A DNA stretch of 64,000 nt from Sodiomyces alkalinus F11 (GCF_003711515.1 NW_021167087.1:1147246-1211245), one strand, 5' to 3'; shown: positions 23,058 through 35,949, counted from the first letter of the stretch. Notes: generated by a model from the letters alone, not told the origin. Program-made: numbers and translations.

Positions 23058-26000
23058 ATGGCGACGACCGCCATGGATAGGTTAGACCGGTTAGACCGGC
23101 CCAACGGCCCTTCGCAACACCCCAACAGTCGCGGCCTGCCCGACAATCCGGCACAGGGCGTTCGACGTCAACTCCAGATTCAGGCTGCCACCTCCCTCGC
23201 CAACGTCAATGCAGGACCGCCTCCCCCGATCCCGCCGCTCCCCAGCCTTCGAAGCGCCTCTTCCAATGCCACCTTGTCCGCCCACCAGCCTTTGTCCTCG
23301 TCCCAGGTCATTGCCCTGGCCCGAGATGCCATGAAGTGTGCGCTCGAGGAGAACGAAACCCAGGCCGCCGAAGCCAGTGCCGTCAGTACAGATTTGAAGC
23401 CAGGCGTCACCATCGACCTGAGTAGGAAAGGGATCCAGAGACTCCCAGAGGAGGTGGTCGATATCATCCAGAACGAATTGGAACGGTCCGTTGCCTTTCA
23501 TCTCCCATTCTTCTGCCTGTCTCCCACTGACAGTGCTTTTCTTGACAGCCTTGCTTTGTCACATAACCAAATCTCCTCCTTTCCGATGCGATTTGCCGAG
23601 TGTACTTCTCTTCGATATCTCAACGTTAGAAACAATCAGTTCCGGGAGTTCCCTCTCGCCGTACGTGCATCACTTCGCGACCCACCTCGTCCATCATTCC
23701 TCACCCTCACTCTCTTGTGTAATTTTTCCTCTAACATCTCCCCGACCAGCTGTGCGATTTGAAATCCCTCGAGATCCTCGACCTAAGCAAGAATAAGCTA
23801 CGCGTTCTCCCCCCCGATATCGTGAGGCTGGCGTCCTTGAAAGTTTTCTCGGTCCAAAAGAACAGGATTGAAGAGCTGCCACTCGCCCTCGCCGATATGG
23901 TATCCTTGCAAGTCCTCAAATTTGACGGGAACCCTCTCGTCTTTCCACCCCGCGAGGTGCTGCAGGTCCAGGCTGGCAGCCCGCCCAATGATGAGATCAT
24001 GCCGAAGGAGAGCGAGACCGAAGTTGCCGTGACGGCTCAGATCAAACGGTTCCTGAGACAGAAGGTCATGGCGGGTAGAGCGGAATCGGAGAGCGCCGAC
24101 GAAATGAGCGAGACCATGGAGACGCCTCGCATGGCCCCCGTCAAGCGCATGACGAGCGGCCGCTTTCCCATCAAGGTCAACGGCGCCGAAGTCCCCGACA
24201 TTCGCTCCCCGGCTACCGGCCGAGCCCCGTCCATCCCTTCTCGATCGCACTACCGAGGCCTCTCTCAACAGAGCTCGACCGGTCGGCGCCCCGGCGTGAT
24301 GCCTCTGACCATCGGCAACGTGAATGAACGCGTCAGAAGCAACTCGGAGACGCTTCTCCAGGCAACGCGCGGCGAACGTTCCGAATCCCGAGCTCGCCGG
24401 ATGGGCGCCGTTTCCCAAAAGACGCCGCAACTCGGGACCCTTGACGAGACGCAGGCGAACGTCCGTTTCAGCCACTATCGCGGACTTAGCCATGGCTCCG
24501 CCATGACTGGTTCTCCCATACACATGGCGAACATGGCCTTCAAGAGCCCCGTCAGCCCCGCCGACCCCTATTCGCAGCGTCCGGTCTACGTACGCCGCTT
24601 GTCGATCCTACCCGAGAGGCGGCGCGAATCCAAGGCGTTCAACCCCGTCCTCGAGGCGGCCAAGGGAATTCTCTATGCGGTTTTCCAGATCCACCCCATG
24701 ATCCAGATGCTGATGGGCCTCACCGGCGACGGCTCGGCCAAGCGATCGAGCCTGGAAATGATCTTCTACAACACCAACTCCCACGTGGAGGAGCTGGAGC
24801 AAGAGATACAGAGGCACGATCCGTCCGTTGCCGGCGACCACGTCTCCGGGCACGACCCCAGTCACAACACGGAGAACGTGAGGCGCGCGTGTCAGACGCT
24901 CGTCAGCGCCTACATTCATATCTGCACGCTCCTTACGAACAACGTCGACTCGTTCATCGATAACGGCGAGCCGCGGTACATCCGCACTCTCCTGGTGCTC
25001 ATCTTCAACAGCATCATGGAGATTAGAGCTACCCTTTTGGCGATGCCCCCGGAGGAGGACCAGTCTCGGCCTCAGCCTCAGCCTCAGCCTCAGTCTCAGT
25101 CTCACTCGTCAGGGCCCAGCCAGGCCGGTATCAACGATACCATCAGACCTTATCCCCGCAGCCATTCCAACTCGGTCACCCTAACGGCCGAGGCTGACAT
25201 GAATGGGCCAACTCCGCGCGTGCGAGGCCCTGGATATCTGCACAACCATAACCCGGGGAACCTGAGAGTCGCGACCGACGTAACCATCCCGTACATCAAC
25301 ACCAATGGCGGCGAGAGTCGGACGGCTACCATCACGTCGGCCACCCCTCGCTCGGGCGAGTCTTTCGTGTCCAGTGCGTCGGCCGGCCGAGGCGGCATGC
25401 TTTCCGATTTCACCGAGGACGACCGGTCCTTCGAGAAGATATTCTTGGTCCTCCAGCGGTCCTCGGACCTGGTGATGCGGGTGCTGCCCTTGTTCCAGAG
25501 CCAGCTGGCCAACGGGGCCCGAACGGCGGCGGGGCAGCGCGCGCCGGAAGACGAAATCCATTGCTGGAAGGGCCTGATTGCCAAGTGCGGGAGGACGGTG
25601 CACCAGGCGGAGCTCCTGAAGAACCGCATGTCGGTCATCAAGCTGAAGGAGCCGGGGATCATGAGCCAGTCGTCCTTCCGGGGCCGCATCCGGAACTTTG
25701 TCAACGCGTGGGCCGAGTTCGCGACGCAGATCAAGGGGGCCAGCTCGGAGGTGTTACTGCCGCTGGACACCAGGGCCAGGCTCCGGCCCATCCACCAGCT
25801 CATGAAGGAGACGCGGGACACGATCCTGCAGTCGCCTTGGGACTCGATCCTGTCGTCGAACCCGGGCGGCGGCGGCTGGCATTCGTCGAGCTCGAGCACC
25901 AACACGTTCAGCCCGAACGGCGGGCAGCAGCCGCATCATGGAATGTCGATGCAGATGCAGATGCAGATGCCAATGCAGATGCCCATGACGCCGCAGAGCG

Positions 26001-26317
26001 CGGCGCTGGGCCCGGCGGTGCAGGCCACGGTGCCGTCGACCCCGCAGAGCGCGTCCTTTGCGGCGGCGTTTTCGGGTAATGTTTTCGAGCGGGCGGACGC
26101 GTTGATCTCCATGGGCGGCCTCTCCATGTCGCAGACCAATACCATGGCCACTACCGGCGGCGGCGGCGCGCCGAGCTTTTCGTCGACGTCGAGCTTTTCG
26201 TCGGACGGGATGATGACGCCGTCGTCGTCGTCGGTGGCGAGTCCGAGCGGCGGGGTCGGGGTCGGGTCGGGCCACCACTCCCACTCTCGCCTTCATGGCA
26301 GCAAGGCGGCCTTTTAG
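23058..26317 (+). CDS. sog2: Sog2-type leucine-rich-repeat protein of the RAM/MOR signalling network
   Basis: Three exons, 23058-23485, 23549-23660 and 23750-26317, 1035 residues. The introns (donors GTCCGT and GTACGT) both interrupt the leucine-rich repeats; splicing restores NELERLALSHNQISSFP and FREFPLALCDLKSLEILDLSKN, giving about five LRRs over residues 117-250. A long Ser/Pro/Arg-rich disordered region (260-460) follows, then a helical region from about 465 (KAFNPVLEAAKGILYAVFQIHP, EMIFYNTNSHVEELEQEI) to about 880 that matches the SOG2 domain (PF10428). A Gln/Met-rich tail ends in Ser/Gly repeats. In yeast, Sog2 works with the NDR kinase Cbk1, Mob2, Tao3 and Hym1 in polar growth and cell separation. 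Low-complexity QPQPQS and QMQMPM tracts may vary in length. Function is inferred from family only. Confidence 0.88.
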
Positions 26318-28193
26318 AGGAAGGGCTGTGGGCGTGTTCTTTTCCGTGTCGTCGAGTTTGTTTTCTCGTATGTTCCAACCCATGACTGATTCGCGGCGCT
26401 TTTCCCCCCATGCATACATACACTGGGTGTCGTGTCACCTGTATACTTTGATTCTGCTTCTCAATTCCTTGGTGCGTCGGCCATCCTCTGTCTTTTTTGT
26501 CTTTCGTTCTCTTTCGCATAGCATGCTTCAGCGGCGGGTTTTCCATGGCGCAGTCTGACTATGATTATTTTCGACGGGATAAACAAAGACTTTCTTCTTC
26601 TGCTTTCTTTCTTTCTTTTTTTCTTTCTTTTTTCTTTCTTCATCGGCGTGGCGGAGCTGGTCGAATTTCTTACAAAGAAGAGCTGCTGTCTCGGATGATG
26701 GACGGCGATGGACGGCGATGGACGGGCGATGGAGAAGAAAGACATCTTGGAGTGGACCGAGTGGTACGGAAGATCCTGGGGCGTTCTTGAGGCTTGATGC
26801 TTTTTTTAGACATATTCCACTGTATAGTAGGGCAACTTCTTGGGCGTGCCATAATGTCAGTTATTACCTCTTATGAGCTTTGTTGTTTCGCAGTGTCGGG
26901 ACATGAGACATTTAAAGTCCAACCTCGTGCGACGCTCCGGAATGGTCCCCCGGTTCCGACTCCGAGAGTGGGGCTTCCGGCCTCTCCACGGGGCCCGGGC
27001 CGGGGCCGGGCCGCACTACCACGAGTTACCACTATCGTCATTCTAGTGAGAGCCAAAGATGGTACGAAGGAGTTGCCGTTGAGAATGATATGAAAAAAGG
27101 AAATAGGGGTTCAGCCGCAACGTAAAAGGGCGTTGAGAAGCTGACTGAGTAATGTTAGGTCTTCCCTCTCAGCACGAATCTACTGCTGGAGCTCAATGAC
27201 AAGATCTAAGAGTATGGTTCTGCATCCGACGGGATGATGAAGTGCCATGGGATGCGACAAGAGGACCAACTCTCTGAAGAAGTGTGGGAAGTGGGAAGTG
27301 CTCGCTGTTCTGGTACGGCAACAAGGTGCGTGCTTCAATGGAATACACTTGCCATTTTCCGCTGAATTTGATGCAGTGAGAAGGATCAGCTGGGAATGGC
27401 AGCACAGGACTTGTTGTCTTTTTTTGGGAACCCTTCCCGGAGTACGGATACAATACCGCGGTTGTCCGCTTACTACGGAGAGAGAGGAATGACAATGCAG
27501 GACGAGATACTGTTTGTTTTATTTGCATCTTTTGACCAAAAAGTTGTTGATGGATTTGGGAAACGTGGTGTTTCTTTTTTTTTTTTTGTCTTTCCGAGTC
27601 ACGGCTCAAATTCCGGCAGAAGGACGCCGGACAGGATGTCGGACGTCCGGGTGCTCGGACGGAGACGTCTCCGGGAATCCCCACCTGACGCAGCTGAAGG
27701 CCGGATTCCCATCCGGCTCTTGTCTTTGTAAGAGTGCACTGCACGTGCGTAGAAGAAAGAGCTGCCAAGTAAACAGCAAGCTGAGTGTGGTGCCAAAAGA
27801 CCTAGAGGCATCCCAGGGGGTCGGACTCGAATTCATCCGCTTACATGTGACCTGTCGAAGCTCGGGATTCTTCGCCTTGGCTGAGACATCGGAGGGGCGT
27901 CGTCACCATGGCCCATGGGGCGGTAATATCTATCGGAGCTACCCGGAACGTAACCTGCATGTGGAAACCTAAACAGGAAATACGCGCAGCGAATCTCAGT
28001 ACCATCAGGGATCCAGGGCCCAGGCTGCCAGGCAGCAGCATAATGCATCTAACATCTTAAGAACTCACAAGGGCCAGGTCCAGTAAGTTGTGAGTTGTGA
28101 CCCGACTCGTCGACAAGGCAACACACTTCGAGGACTTCAGAAGAGAACGACAAGCAAATCGAACATTGAAGCCAACGGATCACGATTCACGGC
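26318..28193. other. intergenic, 1.9 kb, no supported gene
   Basis: SOG2 3' region and monooxygenase upstream region. T/C-rich stretches at about 26590-26640 and 27570-27590. Short ORFs on both strands show no recognisable domain. Confidence 0.6.
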
Positions 28194-29519
28194 ATGGCAT
28201 CACAGAAAACGCACTTCCTATCAGGGAAGCGAATCATCATCGCCGGCGCCGGCATGGCCGGGCTATCCTTCGCCATCGCCCTCACCCGCCAATGGGACCC
28301 GGAGATCACACCCCCCGAAATCACCATCTACGACCGCGACTCGCAGCAAGCGAGCATCCGCCGCGACGGCTTCAGCCTCTCCCTGGCCGGCCACGACGAC
28401 ACGGGGGGTCTCTACGCATTGCGCCAGCTCGGACTCCTCGACGCGACGCTGCGCCACGCCCTCCTCGGCCTCGAAGGGACGCCGGGCTGCTTCAAGCTCT
28501 GGGCCGGCGACTTCCGCGAACTGCTCAGCGTGCGGTACAAACCCGCCGCAGGCCTCCCGACCGCGGGGATCCGCATCGCGCGGAGGGATCTGCGGCGGGT
28601 CCTCCTCGACGCCGTGGAAGCGGCGGGCGGGAAATTCGAGATTATCTGGGGCGCCGCGTGCGTCGGGGCGCGGAACCTGGATGACGGCAGGGTGGAGGTG
28701 CGGCTGAGACGAGGGACTACGACCGAGCAAGAAGAAGAAGAAGTGGTTGCGTGCGACTTGGTCGTGGCGGCGGACGGCGCGAGCAGCAAGCTGAGGAGTT
28801 GTCTCCGGCCCGACGACGCCGCTTTACGCTATGCCGGGGCCGTCCAGTTCGGAGGAAGCGCGACGTTCGCTGATGGCGAGGCGATCCCTTCGCCGGTGGG
28901 CGACAACTGGGGGATGCTGGTGTCTTTTCGCGGGGTGGCTTGCTTTCTGTCGCCCGTGGACCGGCACAGCGTCGTGTGGGCGCTCAGCCGGTCGGAGGAG
29001 CGAGAGCGACCTCCCCTCGACCGGAACGACCCGGACCACGCCCGAAAGATCGTGCAGGAGGCGTTGGACCTGGGCAGCGTCTTTGGGGAGCCGTTCCAGA
29101 CGATCGTCAACAAGACGGATCCGGCGACGGTGTTTTCCCTGCCGGCTCGAGACAAGGAGCCATTCCGCCATGATGTTGCGCGACTCGGACGGGTCGTGTT
29201 CATCGGGGATAGTAACCACGCCGCCAGCCCTTTTGCGGGGTACGGTGCCAGCTTGGCCTTGAAGGATGGGGTCGACCTCGCCATGCAAATCTGTGCGGCC
29301 AAGGGGGAGGAGAGGGAGGATGGTGCTGGTGCTGGTGCATGTGGCTTGGAGAGGGCGGTCGCGGCGTATGATGCGGTCAGTGTGCCGAGAGCGCTCAAGG
29401 TCCTTGGGGAGTCGCATTGGAGAATCAAGACCAGTCACAGCACGGGAATCCTTGCTCTGTTGTTCCGATGCTCCATTGCGGTTGGAGGGTTCATGTTGTG
29501 GTTGACGGGGCAGAGCTGA
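28194..29519 (+). CDS. FAD-dependent monooxygenase (class A, UbiH/salicylate-hydroxylase type)
   Basis: Single exon, 441 residues, start MASQKTHFLSGKR. The dinucleotide-binding motif IIIAGAGMAGLS (Gly18, Gly20, Gly23), the DG motif DLVVAADGASS (Asp194) and the GD motif VFIGDSNHAASPFAGYGAS (Asp339) are all present in order, which defines the flavin hydroxylases that use NAD(P)H and oxygen on aromatic or polyketide-like substrates. A hydrophobic C-terminal segment (STGILALLFRCSIAVGGFML) could touch a membrane. The substrate cannot be told from sequence. A SAM methyltransferase gene follows on the same strand 810 bp downstream, so the two might tailor one metabolite. No polyketide or peptide synthase is in the window. 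Confidence 0.88.
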   Translation: MASQKTHFLSGKRIIIAGAGMAGLSFAIALTRQWDPEITPPEITIYDRDSQQASIRRDGFSLSLAGHDDTGGLYALRQLGLLDATLRHALLGLEGTPGCFKLWAGDFRELLSVRYKPAAGLPTAGIRIARRDLRRVLLDAVEAAGGKFEIIWGAACVGARNLDDGRVEVRLRRGTTTEQEEEEVVACDLVVAADGASSKLRSCLRPDDAALRYAGAVQFGGSATFADGEAIPSPVGDNWGMLVSFRGVACFLSPVDRHSVVWALSRSEERERPPLDRNDPDHARKIVQEALDLGSVFGEPFQTIVNKTDPATVFSLPARDKEPFRHDVARLGRVVFIGDSNHAASPFAGYGASLALKDGVDLAMQICAAKGEEREDGAGAGACGLERAVAAYDAVSVPRALKVLGESHWRIKTSHSTGILALLFRCSIAVGGFMLWLTGQS

Positions 29520-30328
29520 ACTGAAGGACTCTGAAATTAGGGAAAGCAGTTGGTGTAAGATAGGTAGCCATGATCATGCCATCCCGGCCTGAGAACCACT
29601 TCACTTCACTCTATTTAATGAAAACAATGACTATCGCAGACTTTCAGACCTGCCATGGCCGTCGGCGGGCCATGAGTTGTTCATGGATTGTCTTTTGCAC
29701 GGTTCCCTTCACTGGACATTTTTTTGTTCTTTTTTTTTTTCTTTTTCTCTTTTTTTCTTGGACCAGGGTCAGGGGAAACAGAACCACTTATTACCTGCTC
29801 GCCGGGGAACTTTCCGGGCCATCCTCATTAGCAGATGTCTTGGACAGAACACTTGGTATGGCCACGGGGCCGGGGGCTGACCAGCGGTGAGAAACCACGG
29901 CAATCTTGCCGGCTAAAACTGAAGCTTACAACCTACGTGTGTGTAGATCTTTCGTGGCCCCCCAGCTTTGCTCCCTATGTTTGTTCATTTTACTTGAACC
30001 CCCATACCTGAAGCACCCTTGATAGGTCCTTGGCCTCCAGTCGTATGGGTCTCTTATTCCACTCTTAGTGGACTATGGAGGATGTGTGCGTGGGTGTGCG
30101 TATGCGTATGCGTATGCGTGTGCGTGAGAGGGTGAATTGTGATAGAAAAACGAGATTCCACCACATGGGGCCAACAGGCTGGACGCACTTCCAGAAAGAG
30201 CACGAACACAGGAGAGGGTTTTAAGACGGGGTGGTCGAGGAGTATAGAGACGACTCGAAAAGCCGAATCCTCAACCCAAGCGGGAACGAACGATATTTTC
30301 TTCCTTGACATCATAATCGACGCCCATC
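29520..30328. other. intergenic between monooxygenase and methyltransferase
   Basis: About 800 bp. Holds T-rich runs near 29720-29760 and a GTGTGCG/TATGCG minisatellite at 30083-30126. No gene supported. Confidence 0.6.
30083..30126. repeat. GTGTGCG/TATGCG minisatellite
   Basis: Alternating purine-pyrimidine 6-7 bp units (gtgtgcg, tatgcg repeated three times, gtgtgcg), about 200 bp upstream of the methyltransferase start. Such tracts can adopt Z-DNA; whether it matters here is unknown. Confidence 0.75.
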
Positions 30329-31743
30329 ATGACGAGTGATCCGTCCAAGGAGACCAAGGACGAGACGGTCAGTGCCCCGCCGCCGGCCGACCAAGCACAC
30401 GTACGAAAGACGACGACGACGACGACGACAATAACAACGACGCCAACCAAGCCCGACATGGCATCTCCCGAGTCGACAGAAAGTGGAGGAGACGGCCATG
30501 ATGGAGGCTTGCACGCACCGTCGCACTGGGCAGCTGCAGCAGCTGCAGCAGAAGCAGCAGAAGTACGTCGGCTCTAAAGGAAAAAAAAAAAAAAAAAGGA
30601 AGGAAGGATGCTGGTTTGTCTTTGTCTTGTTGCTTTTTATTCTCCCATCAATAGCCCCAGTTCAGACTATACGCATACCCAGTATGTGAAGCACCAAACA
30701 GGGCATATCGCCGAAAGAAAAAAAGGAAAAAAAAAAGGAGAGGTTCTAACACGACCCAGACAGCCGACGCCGACGCCGACGCCAACGACTCCGGCCTCGA
30801 CTCCGCCTCCACCACAACCTCCAGCGCCTCCATCAGCTCCAGCATCCTCGAATACCGCATCATCCACGGCCGCACCTACCACGCCGACCGCGGCGGCGCC
30901 CAATACTGGGCCAGCAACGACGACCAGGCCAACGAGACCCTGGACCTGATCCACCACGCCTCGACCCTCAGCCTCGGCGACAAGCTCCACCTCGCGCCCC
31001 TCGACAGGCCGAGGACCCGGCGCGTCCTCGATCTCGGCACGGGGACCGGCATCTGGGCCGTGGATTTCGCCGACGAGTTCCCCGCCGCCGAGGTCACGGG
31101 GACCGACATCTCCCCGATCCAGCCGTCGTGGGTGCCGCCGAACCTCAAGTTCGAGATGGAGGATTTCACCCAGGCCTGGACGTTCCGGGAGGACGAGTTT
31201 GATTACGTCCACATGCGGTATCTGTATGGGAGCGTGACGGATTGGGCGGGCTTGTTCCGCCAGGCGTATCGTGCCTGTGCGCCTGGCGGCTGGGTCGAGA
31301 GTTATGAAGGGTCGCCGACGCTGCTGAGCGACGATGGGACGTTGGAGGAGGGCAGCGCCATGGCGGAGTGGGGGAAGTTCTTCTACGAGGGGGCCAGGAA
31401 GTTGGGCCGCGTCTTCTCGCCCCTGCCGGACCATTTGCAGGAGAGGTATATGGAGGAGGCTGGCTTTGTGGACGTGCAGGTGTCGACGATGAAGGTCCCC
31501 GTCGGCGACTGGGCGAAGAACCCCCGGTTGAAGGAGATTGGGAGGTTCATTCAGCTGTCGGTCGAGACGGACTTGGAGGGGATCGTGCAGTTCATGGCTG
31601 GGTTGCTGGAGGGGTGGTCTCCGGAGGATATCATGCTTTACGGTGCGCAGTTGCGCCGCGAGTTTCGCGCCAAGAAGACGCATGCGTACTATCTCCAGCG
31701 TGTTGTCTGGGCTCAGAAGCCAGAGACTGCTTCGAAGAGTTGA
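30329..31743 (+). CDS. SAM-dependent methyltransferase, LaeA-like fungal family
   Basis: Two exons, 30329-30562 and 30760-31743, 405 residues; the 197-nt intron has donor GTACGT, branch site TCTAAC and acceptor CAG, and phase 0 on both sides. The first 110 residues are low complexity, with a Thr tract coded by ACG repeats. The methyltransferase domain starts near ILEYRIIHGRTYH (residue 107), a signature of the fungal LaeA-like group. The SAM-binding motif I is VLDLGTGTGIWAVD (167-180), followed by TGTDISPIQPSWVPPN. Members methylate small molecules or act in secondary-metabolism regulation; most are uncharacterised. This is probably not LaeA itself, which has a different N-terminus, but that was not tested. 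Gene ends converge with the Kap123 gene across 227 bp. Confidence 0.88.
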
Positions 31744-31970
31744 GGGAGATGGGATGATGAGAATGTGCGTGCAATCGCATCTATTTTCGGCTCAAGCTCC
31801 TTGCAACAAGCGGTCCAGCCCTGATTCATCTATACCAGCCAAAACAAGAAAAGAAAACGGGAATCTCATCCATTCGTCACTCATTATATTCTCCCGGCAT
31901 CGCTTCACATGACATGACCCCTTTTTGTTTTTGATATCCTCATCCCATTTGCCGCCTCGTCCTTGCCTCC

Positions 31971-33508
31971 TTACGAAAGCCCCTGCACCAGCTTCTGCAC
32001 CAGAGCCCGCGTCTCAGGCTCCAGCTGCTCCTCAGGCGGGCTGAGGACTTTGTGCAGGATGGGGAGAACCCGCGGTGTCAGAGCCTGGACAGCAGGGTTT
32101 TGCTGGTCGTCTACAGTAATCAAGTCAGCGACGGATTGGAGGAATTGACAAAGAGAGAAGAAGGAAAAATGAATTCCGTGAAACGTACAGAGCTTGAAGA
32201 TGCACCGGTAGATGGGCTCGTTCTCCTCAAAGTCCTCGCTCAGGGGCAGCACATCCAGCACGGCGGGCAACACCTTCTCCACCAGAGCGGGATCAGGGTT
32301 GACGTCGATCATGCGGCAGATGCAGCCCGAGACGTTATCGACCAGACGCGCCTCCCGGATCTGCAGCAGCGGCTCGAGCTTGTGCAGAATATCGGTATAC
32401 CGGGGGAAAGTGGCGTTGGTGTCGGCCGAGTGGAAGATGAGCTGGCCGATGGCGTAGGCGGCGTTGGACCGCGCGAGCGTGTCCTCGTCCGAGAGGCGGT
32501 GGAAGAGGACGGGGAGGAGGGAGCCGGTGAAGGGGGTGACGGCGTTGGCCATGAACTTGATCGACTCGGCGATGACGCCCACGGCGGTCGACCGCTCGAG
32601 GCCCTCCTGCGAGCTGGCGAACTTGAGCACGGGCTTCTCGAACACCTTCCACAGCTCGGCAAAATCGGGGCCGAGCGCGGTGGCGAGGCCGAGGATGACG
32701 TCTAGGGCCGTGTCGATGACGAGCCAGTCGAATTCCGAGGAACCGCCCTCGGCGTCCTGCTCCTCCTCCTCGTCGCCCAGATCCTGCTGGCAAGGGTGCG
32801 ACCGGGTGATGATAGTGCCCAGCACGGTCACGGCCTGCTTGAGCATATCCTCTTGGGTGAGGATCGCGGGACCGCAGGCCTTGAGAGTGGCACCGACATT
32901 ACGGTTGATCTCGGTGATGACGTCCCTAGGTTGAAGTCAGCAACGCTGGCCATTGTCGTGGAGCAAAATGTCGAAAAAAGAGAAGAAAAAAAAAGAGGCC
33001 TCAAGATCAGAACTGATAGATACGTGTTCTCAGCACCCGCACTTTGTGCGTCTGAGTGAGCTGGGTATAACGCGAGTTATTCATCATTTGGGAGGGCGTC
33101 ACCAAAAAAAAGGAAAAAAAAAAGACGAGACGAGACAAAAAAACATAGACATACCGCTCGTTATCATCAGCCCAGAGCATCAAGGTGGCCTTGGCGACCA
33201 TGCTGCCCAGAGCAGTGAGGGTGGCATCCGGCTGGTGCTTGAGAGGAATGCCGGCCTGCCACTTCTGACCCGTCTGCTCCTCCATCAGCTGCCAAACACG
33301 GGCGTAGGACCGCCAGAGGGTAGCCAGGGCGGCCTTGCGGCTGCCGTCGTAGGCGCTCTCGACGTGCGGCAGGATCTTCTCCATGGCGGGCTCGAGGTAC
33401 TCCTTGATGGCGGCGGCGTCGCACGAGTGGGTGACGAGGTCGCCGACCACCTCGAGGGCAATCTCCTGCTCCATGTCGACGGCGGTGACGCCGGCGAGGT
33501 CGTCGATC

Positions 33509-33541
<33 letters not shown>

Positions 33542-35949
33542 CCGCCGCCGCCGCCCATGGCGATGACCTGGTCGACCTCGTCCTCGGCGGGCTTGACCTT
33601 GATGCGGCGGCCGCCGATGGTGACGACGCCGTCGGGCGCGTCCTCCGGGCTGAGGCCGGGGATGGAGAGCTCCTCGTCCTCGGCGTCGAGGCACTCGAAG
33701 AGGCCCTTGAAGACGCCGGGGAGGAAGTGGGAGAAGTGCAGGCCGTAGACCTTGGAGAGGGAGGCCCAGAGGATGAAGCTGGTCTCCTTGAGGCGCGCGC
33801 TGTCGAGGGACAGGGCCTCCTCGCTGGCCTTCATCAGGTCGACGACGTAGGGCTGGAAGGCCTCGGGGCCGACGGCGCCGGCGATGCGGCCCATGGCGTC
33901 GCAGACGGACGAGCGCAGGGCGAGGGTGTCGTCGTCGCCCGTGACGGTGACGTAATTCCCGAGGGCGGCCATGACCTCCTCAAAGTAGGGCTTGAAGTCG
34001 TCGCCGCCCATGGAGAAGGCGATGGCGCCGATGGCCCCGGCGGCGGCGGCCTTGATGCCGTGGTCGTCGTGGTTGAGCAGCTTGCCCATGGGGACGATCA
34101 GCTTGGGGCCGAAGGTCTTCATGACGTCGGGCTCGAGGCCGTCGCCGACGAGGAGGGAGTCGAGGGCGCTGCAGACGGAGCGGATGACGCCGACGGCCTT
34201 CTTGGAACCGTCCTGGGTGGCGGCCTCGAGGTTCCGGAGCAGGGCGGCGATGAGGTCCTCGTGCTGCGGGGCCAGCTCGTCGGCCATCTCGTCGGCGATG
34301 TGGATGAGGCCGATGAGGGCGGCGTAACGGACGTTGTCGTCCCGGTCGTTGAGCAGCTCGACGATGACGGGCAGCAGGGACTTGAGCTGGGTGGCGATGA
34401 AGTCCGGGGCGCCCTCGGCCGAGGTGCCGAGGGCGAGGATGGCGGCCTTGCGGAAGCCCGGGTCGGGGTGACGGGCGAACTGGGCGAAGTGGTCGAGCAA
34501 GGGGACGATGACCTGGCGCGGGGGCAGGTCGCTGGCCAGCTGGTCGATGAGAGAGAGGGCGGTCTTGGCCGGGGAGGTGTCGTCCGGGTCGGCCTCGTCC
34601 TCGACCTCGGTGAGGATGTGCATGCTCTTGACCATGAGCTGGGCGCCCATGTCCTTCATGGACTGGATCTTCATGCGGCGGTAGCGGGCGCACTGGGCGA
34701 GGAAGGAGAGGGCCTGGGAGCGGGCCTCGTCGTCGACCTGCTTGTTGGAGGCCAGGTCGATGAAGAACTGGATGAGGTCCTTGAGGTGGTGGGCCAGGAA
34801 GGCCGGGTCGTAGGCGAGGAAGTTTTGGAGAATCTCGAAGATGGGCTTGTACTGCTCGTCGTCCTCGGCCTCGATGGCGGCCTTGAGGATCTCGACGATG
34901 GGCTGGACGAAGGACTGCACCGAGGCGAGGCTCTCCTGGTCGTCTTCCGGGTCGACCAGCATGAGGATGGAGCCGATGGCCTTGACGGAGTTGAGGCGGA
35001 CGTGGCTGCTGGTGGGGTCCTGGATGGTGGCCTTGAGGACGTTGAGCAGCTGGGGCACCTGCTCGTGGAAGTGGGTGGGGTCCTCCTCGAGGACGGCGTA
35101 GAGGGTGTAGGAGCCGACCTCGCGGGCGGCCTGGTTGTCCTGGCTCACGAGGGCGAGCAGGCTGGAGACGGAGGCGGAGCCGGAACCGGAGCCTGGGCCG
35201 GACTCGGACTCCTTCTCCAGGTCGGTGCTGATGGCGCGGGCGAGCAGACGGCACTTGGCATGGCGGCCGGCGGCGGACTGCTCGCCGACGGCGCTCTCGA
35301 GGAGGTGGTTCCGGGCGGCATCGCGCTGGTCGGCGGGCAGGGTCAGCCAGTGTTTGGGGACCAGGCGCTGGGCCTGGACGGAGGCGAGCTGGCGGATGGC
35401 CGGGTCATTATGGGAGACGGCGATCTCTGTGAGGAGGAGGAGCGACTGGGGTTGGGAGTAGTAGTTTTTTTGGAGCTCGGCGGTGACGGCCTTGACCTTT
35501 TCGGTGTCGGCTGAAATGGAGTTGTCAGTATAACGGGTTGAATGGTAGAATGACGGAGTCAGAAGAGGATGAGAAATAGGAAATATGAGAGGAGTCGAGA
35601 AAAAAGGGAAATTAGAAGAGGGCGAGAGAGGGGGAGAAAAAAAAGAAGAAGAAAAAAAGAAGAAGAAAATCAGGAGGCTGGACGAGACGAAACGGAGGAC
35701 GGGACCACAAGCAGGGGTCCCATCCGAGGCTTGTCTGAATATGCGACCCGATCCATGTCTCTCCTTTCATTTCTTTTTTCTTTTCTTTTTCTCGTCTCCA
35801 TCCCCTGTCTCTCTCGCTCACTCCCTCTCCCTCTCCCTCCGCCTCGTCTTCCTCGATCCCTGGACCCTCATCAGTGCGCTGGGGTGTCCGGGGTGGCACG
35901 TACGAATTTGGCTCGCCTGAAGGAGCTGGGCCAACTGCTCCTTGTCCAT
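31971..35949 (-). CDS. kap123: importin-beta karyopherin, Kap123/importin-4 type
   Basis: Four exons by hand: 35949-35904, 35510-33155, 32925-32189 and 32110-31971, giving 1092 residues, close to yeast Kap123. The start MDKEQLAQLLQASQI joins to PDTEKVKAVTAELQKNYYSQ across a 393-nt intron. The chain is HEAT repeats throughout (for example RQLASVQAQRLVPKHW, HVRLNSVKAIGSI). An acidic loop, with a seven-Asp run after a Gly run, lies near residue 680, as in cargo-binding loops of this family. Kap123 imports ribosomal proteins and histones through nuclear pores. The last intron (78 nt) has no stop and is a multiple of three. The start lies in a 1.5-kb region divergent from the VWA-RBR gene, which contains telobox-like repeats. 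Confidence 0.93.

Noticed and set aside
32953..35514. 853-codon plus-strand ORF antisense to Kap123
   Set aside because: It is the complement of GC-rich Kap123 codons and reads as Gly/Val/Leu/Asp-rich repeats without domains, while the minus strand gives a full importin.
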